Source of the DNA: an uncultured Prevotellaceae bacterium
GTDB taxonomy: Bacteria > Bacteroidota > Bacteroidia > Bacteroidales > Bacteroidaceae
NCBI GenBank assembly: GCA_902780025.1
Contig: CACZDV010000001.1
Span: 62,001 to 126,000, forward strand
Reading direction: 5' to 3'
Length of the DNA: 64,000 nt
Shown here: positions 59,130 to 64,000 of the stretch, in pieces
How the letters are laid out: the number at the start of each line of letters is the position of its first letter
Numbering within the stretch: position 1 is the stretch's first letter
Made by a program: the position numbers and the translations under genes
Notes under the pieces: generated by a model
What the model saw: only the letters and a program-made list of their open reading frames with translations
Databases searched by the model: none
What the model was told of the DNA's origin: nothing

Positions 59130-60770
59130 ATGATGAGCAAAAATATCAAGAAATATGTTTTAGGGATTGGCGTGTGCTGTGTCACCGCCGTTTCCCTTCC
59201 GGTACTGACCGCCTGTTCGGAGTGGAACGACCACTACGAGGATGACGCTGTCAGTCCTGCCGGTAATATGACGCTCTGGCAGACGATGAAGCAGCAGCCC
59301 GAACTGAGTGACTTCTGCGAGGTGCTCAGTCAGACGAAGTTGTTACACCAGCACAAGAAGACCATCGTCAGCTATGCCGACCTTCTTGACGGTGTGCAGG
59401 CTTTTACCGTGATGGCTCCTGTCAATGGCACGTTCAAGAAAGACTCTCTGCTGCAGTTAGTGGCTACCGACCGTGGCGACTCTGCTGTAGCCCGTTCCTT
59501 CGTGGGCAATCACCTCTCCTACGGTCTTGTCTCCGATGTGGCTACGCCTAAGGACTTCTTCCTGCTGAGCAGTAAGCGCACCACCATCGGTGGTGGCAAG
59601 GTGTCCGACGTTCCTATTGTTGCGGGACGCTCTAACCTCATGGCCAAAGGTGGTATCCTCCATGTGCTGACAGCTCCGCTGACCTACCGTTATAATCTTT
59701 ATGAGGCCTTGGTCAATAGTCCTGCCTATTCTCAGGTCGGCTATCAGCTGAACAGTTATGAGCAGGATGAGTTCAACCCTTCACAGTCTGTTCCTGGCGA
59801 TATGGTCGATGGTGAGCAGCATTATGCCGACTCCGTCTTCAACGAGCGGAACATCATGCTTGAGGAGGTGGGACGTATTGCCGACGAGGACTCTTCGTTC
59901 CTGATGGTGGCTCCTACCAACGATGAGTGGCAGCGTGTCTTCACCGAGGCGATGGATTATTTCCGATTCGATTCCAGCGTTGAGGGAGCTGACTCCCTGC
60001 AGCGTTATTGGGCTAACCGCTCGATTTTGTGCGATGCTATCTTCAGCCGCACTATCCAGCGTTCGCCTCAGGACTCAGTCGTCACTTATGATTACGACAA
60101 GCGTTATCCCCAGTACCATGTCTTCCACCGTCCTTTCGACAAGGGTGGCATCTTCTATGGGGCTAATGCCGTTGAGTACAGCAATGGAGTGCTCTACACG
60201 CCGGAGCGCTGGCCGTTCACCCCTGAGCAGACTTACTTCCGTGAGATTAAGGCTGAAGGAGAGTCTACGGGCCTGATTATGACCTATGAAAAGTGCGACT
60301 ATGCTTCCCGTGTTCTGGCTGCCGACAGCGTGTCGCGGAGCGGCTATCTGGACATCACACCTAAGAAGTCTAACGATAACTGGAACATGACCTTCAAGCT
60401 TGAGAATACCCTGGCAGGCACTTACGACGTTTATGCCATTCTCCTGCCTATGTCGGTCTACAATCCTGACGTAGTGGGTAAGGCCTGCAAGTTCAAGGCC
60501 GCCATCAACTATGTGAACGAGAAGGGTGAGAGTCAGTCGTTCAACTGTGACAACACTACGTTCATGTCCGACCCCTTGCGTGTTGATACGATCTTGCTCG
60601 CTGAGAATTTCAAGTTCCCGGTGTGCAACTACGACCAGAACAACATGAAGGTGACGATTACGCTGACTTGTAATATCCTGCAACGTGAGTCGAACACTTA
60701 CTCACGTGAGATGTTCCTCGACTGTATCTACTTGCGTCCGAAGAGTACACCTCAGAAGGAAGAAGAATAA
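59130..60770 (+). CDS. Fasciclin (FAS1) domain protein, lipoprotein-like
   Basis: About 546 residues from ATG 59130 (ATG 59133 also possible; an earlier start at 59046 overlaps the previous gene). Lipobox VLTAC followed by SEWNDHYEDD. FAS1 units at about 40-195 (TLWQTMKQQPELSDFCEVLS, AFTVMAPVNGTFKKDSLL, GGILHVLTAPL) and 195-400 (NLYEALVNSPAYSQVGYQL, SFLMVAPTNDEWQRVF). A C-terminal sandwich (NMTFKLENTLAGTYDVYAILLP) ends the protein. It shares its layout with the gene before it, so the two are old duplicates. Confidence 0.8.
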   Translation: MMSKNIKKYVLGIGVCCVTAVSLPVLTACSEWNDHYEDDAVSPAGNMTLWQTMKQQPELSDFCEVLSQTKLLHQHKKTIVSYADLLDGVQAFTVMAPVNGTFKKDSLLQLVATDRGDSAVARSFVGNHLSYGLVSDVATPKDFFLLSSKRTTIGGGKVSDVPIVAGRSNLMAKGGILHVLTAPLTYRYNLYEALVNSPAYSQVGYQLNSYEQDEFNPSQSVPGDMVDGEQHYADSVFNERNIMLEEVGRIADEDSSFLMVAPTNDEWQRVFTEAMDYFRFDSSVEGADSLQRYWANRSILCDAIFSRTIQRSPQDSVVTYDYDKRYPQYHVFHRPFDKGGIFYGANAVEYSNGVLYTPERWPFTPEQTYFREIKAEGESTGLIMTYEKCDYASRVLAADSVSRSGYLDITPKKSNDNWNMTFKLENTLAGTYDVYAILLPMSVYNPDVVGKACKFKAAINYVNEKGESQSFNCDNTTFMSDPLRVDTILLAENFKFPVCNYDQNNMKVTITLTCNILQRESNTYSREMFLDCIYLRPKSTPQKEEE

Positions 60771-60798
60771 TGTTCAATGCTAAAGGAAAAACGAATAT

Positions 60799-63700
60799 AT
60801 GAAACAGCATAGCATAAAAAGACCAAGCAGATGGATGGTGGTGACCTTCCTGTCATTCATCATCTGTCATTTGTCAGTTAGCGTGGCGTTAGCTCAGCGC
60901 ACGGTGGGAGGTATCGTCACCGATGCTGCTACGGGCCGTCCGCTGCCCGGTGTTATTGTCGAGGCCTACGGCCAGCACCAATATACCTCTATGACCGACG
61001 AAGACGGACGTTATGAGTTGAAAGTTCCTGAGTATGTCAGTAGTGTCTCCATGCGAGTGGAGGGTTATCAGCTCCTACAGACAGCCATCGGCAGCGATCC
61101 CAATCGTGTTGATGCCCGTCTGTATCCCAATACGTTCAGCCCGATCTATGAGCGCACTACCCAGTCGGCTGAGAGCCGTCGTGCGGACCAGTTTGACAAT
61201 ACGGCAGAAGTGAGCATCGACCCGCTGATTGCCCGTCAGCTCGGTGCTGACGTCCATTCTGTCAGCCGCAGTGCTCAGTTGGGTATTGGTAATACGATGT
61301 TTATCGGTGGTATCAACAGCCTTCAGGCCAATGCCCAGCCGTTGGTGGTCATCGATGGTGTCATTACTGATATGCAGTACGACCGTCAGATGCTTCACGA
61401 TGGTTACTTCAACAACATTCTGGCTAACCTGAATGTCAACGACATCGAGAGTGTCACCGTCCTTAAGAACGGAACAGCCCTCTATGGTGCCAAGGCTGCC
61501 GGTGGTGTGCTGCTCATCAAGACCAAGCGTAACCGCAGTATGGCTACCAAGATTGACGTGAACATCAACGCCCAGTACCAGCTTCAGCCGCGTCTGCCCA
61601 AGATGATGAGTGGCGATGACTACCGTCTCTATGCCACTGAGTTGCTGGCAGGGCTTACCGATAATATCCAGAACATGGAGTTCGTCAATAACAATCCCGC
61701 CAACTATTATTATAATACCTATCATAATAATACGGACTGGACTGAGGAGATTTACCACAATACATTTGTCTCTAACTACGGCATCAACGTGCAGGGTGGT
61801 GACGATGTGGCCAACTACAACCTCTCAGTAGGTTACTCTCTGGGTGACGCTCCGATGCGTGGTAATGACTTCTCGCGCTTCAATATGCGACTGAATACCG
61901 ACATTAAGGTGTTCAAAGGCCTGGACGTACGTTTCGACGCTTCCTATAGTGATGTCAACCGCGACCTCCGCGACGATGGTGCCAAGGAAGACCTGACTGT
62001 GGGTACCGTCACTGCCCCCGGTTTCCTCTCGCTTATCAAGTCGCCGTTCCTCAATCCCCATGCCTATGATGTCAAGGGTAACCTGAGTCACTATCTCTCA
62101 GGTGCTGACGACTACTTAGGCAAGGCTTTCGAGGCCGATGGCAATGTCATTGCCAACTCCGTCCGCTTAGCCAACCCTGTGGCTATCCTGGAGTTGGGTG
62201 ATGGTGAGAACCGTAACCAGGCAGGTAACCGTATGGTAACCTTCAGTGTGACGCCGAAGTACGAGTTCAACAAGCACCTGTCGCTGAGCGAGCACTTCAA
62301 CTTCTCGCTGATTAATACCAATGAGAACTACTATCTGCCGCTCGAGGGTACGCCGCCCTTCCGCCTCTTGGCTTCCGACGATATCCTGGTCGAGAATATG
62401 TCGCAGAGTAGTGCTGCTCGCCAGAACTCTATCATGAGTGACACTCGTCTGGCATGGGGTAACCGTTACGATGCCCATAAGATTGATGTCTTTGGTGGCG
62501 TACGCTATCAGAGCAGTAACTATAAGTTGACAGCCCAGCGCGGTTACAATACCGGTAACGACAAGTACCCCAGTACCAACAACGCAACCAGCTACCGTTC
62601 CACATGGGGTGCCGACGACAAGAGCCGCGACATCACCTGGTATGCACAGGCCGACTATAACTGGGCTGAGAAGTACTATGTGGAGGCTGGATTCTCGGCA
62701 GAGTCCAGTTCACGCTTCGGCGATGATGCCGATGGCCTGAAGTTGGGTGGTGTCGTCTGGGGACTCTTCCCCAGCGTCAATGCCGCTTGGGTAATCACCA
62801 ACGAGCGCTGGATGGCCAACAACAAGGGTATCAACTACCTGCGCCTGAACCTGGGCTTCGACATCACGGGTAATGATAATATTGACTACACCGCCTCTAA
62901 GACCTACTTCGTGGCTAATAACATGCTGACGCAGAAGGTTGATGGCAAGTCCATGGGTAATATCGGTAACACCTCGCTCAAGTGGGAGACCACCAGCCGA
63001 CTGACCGCAGGATTGGAGGGAAACTTCATCGACAACCGTCTTAATGTCCGCCTGAACTACTTCAAGAGCTGGACCAAGAATCTGGTAACGCTGCGTCAAT
63101 TGGCATGGACCAGTGGTCTGCAGCAGAACTGGAGCAACGACGGTAAGCTCCAGAATGAGGGCTTTGAGGCCGGTGTTGGTGTCAAGGTGCTTAATCTGAA
63201 GGACTTCACCTGGGAGATGGGTGCTACCGCCGGACACTATAAGAACAAGATTACGGCACTGCCCGACAATGACCAGTCGTTCGAGACGGAGGCTTACGGA
63301 GCCACCATCCTCTCGTCGGTAGGCAATCCTGCCGGTGTGTTCTATGGTTATAAGACCGCTGGAGTCTATGCCACTCAGGCTGATGCTGATGCAGACGCCT
63401 ACTACGTTGTTGACGAGCGCGGCGACCGTCAGTTCTTTGCTGCCGGTGATATGCGCTTCATCGACAAAGACGGTAATCACATCATCGACGAGAACGACCG
63501 TTTCATCATCGGCGATCCCAATCCCGACATCTATGGTAACATCTATACGCAGCTGAACTACAAGAACTGGCAGTTCAACGCGGTGATGCGCTATTCGTTA
63601 GGCAACGATGTCTACAACTACCAGCGTTCGCTGTTGGAAGGCGGTTCACGCTTCTACAACCAGACTACGGCCATGCAGAGCCGTTGGTCGGCTGAGCATC

Positions 63701-64000
63701 AGCAGACCGACATCCCCCGTGCCACTTACGGCGATCCCATGGGTAACTCTCGCTTCAGCGACCGTTGGATTGAGGACGGTAGCTATCTCCGTCTGAGCAA
63801 CATTACGCTGAGTTATGCTATTCCCATCACCAGCACCTACCTGCAGGGTATCACCCTCTGGGCCGGCGCCAACAATCTCTTCACCATTACCCGTTATCTG
63901 GGTAGTGATCCTGACTGTGGCGTCAGCGGCAGTGCCCTGCTTCAGGGTATCGACCGCGGCCTGCTGGCCAGTGGCCGTTCCGTGTCCTTGGGTGTAAAGA
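60799..64000 (+). CDS. Second SusC/RagA-family transporter, 3' end outside the window
   Basis: The frame is open from ATG 60799 to the last base (1067 codons). A long N-terminus (MKQHSIKRPSRW) precedes a signal peptide whose core is encoded by heptamers (TFLSFIICHLSVSVALAQ). Then follow a carboxypeptidase-like domain (GGIVTDAATGRPLPGVIVEA), a plug (MFIGGINSLQANAQPLVVIDG, SVTVLKNGTALYGAKAAGG) and a barrel; the visible end (SGRSVSLGVK) is close to the usual C-terminus, so only a few residues are missing. It starts 28 bp after the fasciclin gene. The plug lacks the usual ALQGR string. A second SusD is expected just downstream. Confidence 0.92.
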   Translation, partial: MKQHSIKRPSRWMVVTFLSFIICHLSVSVALAQRTVGGIVTDAATGRPLPGVIVEAYGQHQYTSMTDEDGRYELKVPEYVSSVSMRVEGYQLLQTAIGSDPNRVDARLYPNTFSPIYERTTQSAESRRADQFDNTAEVSIDPLIARQLGADVHSVSRSAQLGIGNTMFIGGINSLQANAQPLVVIDGVITDMQYDRQMLHDGYFNNILANLNVNDIESVTVLKNGTALYGAKAAGGVLLIKTKRNRSMATKIDVNINAQYQLQPRLPKMMSGDDYRLYATELLAGLTDNIQNMEFVNNNPANYYYNTYHNNTDWTEEIYHNTFVSNYGINVQGGDDVANYNLSVGYSLGDAPMRGNDFSRFNMRLNTDIKVFKGLDVRFDASYSDVNRDLRDDGAKEDLTVGTVTAPGFLSLIKSPFLNPHAYDVKGNLSHYLSGADDYLGKAFEADGNVIANSVRLANPVAILELGDGENRNQAGNRMVTFSVTPKYEFNKHLSLSEHFNFSLINTNENYYLPLEGTPPFRLLASDDILVENMSQSSAARQNSIMSDTRLAWGNRYDAHKIDVFGGVRYQSSNYKLTAQRGYNTGNDKYPSTNNATSYRSTWGADDKSRDITWYAQADYNWAEKYYVEAGFSAESSSRFGDDADGLKLGGVVWGLFPSVNAAWVITNERWMANNKGINYLRLNLGFDITGNDNIDYTASKTYFVANNMLTQKVDGKSMGNIGNTSLKWETTSRLTAGLEGNFIDNRLNVRLNYFKSWTKNLVTLRQLAWTSGLQQNWSNDGKLQNEGFEAGVGVKVLNLKDFTWEMGATAGHYKNKITALPDNDQSFETEAYGATILSSVGNPAGVFYGYKTAGVYATQADADADAYYVVDERGDRQFFAAGDMRFIDKDGNHIIDENDRFIIGDPNPDIYGNIYTQLNYKNWQFNAVMRYSLGNDVYNYQRSLLEGGSRFYNQTTAMQSRWSAEHQQTDIPRATYGDPMGNSRFSDRWIEDGSYLRLSNITLSYAIPITSTYLQGITLWAGANNLFTITRYLGSDPDCGVSGSALLQGIDRGLLASGRSVSLGVK
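60851..60878 (+). repeat. Degenerate heptamer array inside the second susC signal peptide
   Basis: tgtcatt, catcatc, tgtcatt, tgtcagt in 7-nt register, encoding LSFIICHLSV. No inverted partner lies upstream. Confidence 0.55.

Noticed and set aside
62710-63480. 256-codon minus-strand ORF
   Set aside because: Antisense to the second SusC gene, whose plug and barrel are intact.

Overview
The window comes from a member of the Bacteroidota, most likely a Prevotella-like member of the Bacteroidales. The evidence is the TAnnTTTG promoter motif in front of most transcription units, a type IX secretion operon (porP-gldK-gldL-gldM-gldN), SusC/SusD pairs, lipoproteins with acidic residues just after the lipobox cysteine, and secreted proteins with a glycine/lysine-rich C-terminal sorting motif. 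No rRNA, tRNA, insertion sequence or CRISPR array is visible.

Layout. 1-7 kb is a mixed accessory region: a cut-off HATPase with a STAS-like partner, a lipoprotein with a secreted propeller protein, an ECF sigma factor with a membrane partner, and a small protein coupled to a zeta-toxin-like kinase. 7.4-16 kb is an arabinose-polymer region: a HAD phosphatase and two tandem GH127/146 beta-L-arabinofuranosidases in one operon, converging through a near-perfect 70-bp palindrome with a lipoprotein gene and a GH51 arabinofuranosidase. 16.2-27.7 kb holds a response regulator and a divergent locus with a TonB receptor, two OB-fold-type lipoproteins and a DNA/RNA non-specific endonuclease on one side, and an EEP-family nuclease/phosphatase with a large GH128-like protein on the other. 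I read this as a nucleic-acid or phosphate scavenging system. 27.6-49 kb is mostly core genes: a cation antiporter, T9SS, an outer-membrane barrel, priA, corA, pepD, a TlpA-like protein, a flippase-like membrane protein, a sialate O-acetylesterase, an MTA/SAH nucleosidase, rsmA, a TerB-like protein, a candidate small RNA and a MATE transporter. 49.3 kb to the end is one long operon behind a perfect 20-bp palindrome: fasciclin protein, SusC, SusD, two more fasciclin proteins and a second SusC that runs off the window.

The most unusual signal crosses all these regions: short tandem arrays with a 7-nt period (sometimes 8-9). At several loci a stop-rich orientation lies at the gene junction just before a start codon, and the open orientation is read in frame as part of a signal peptide or a flexible protein loop (outer-membrane barrel, SusC, RsmA, PriA, MATE, flippase-like protein). 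The unit differs from place to place, but the two arrays at one locus share the same unit in inverted orientation.
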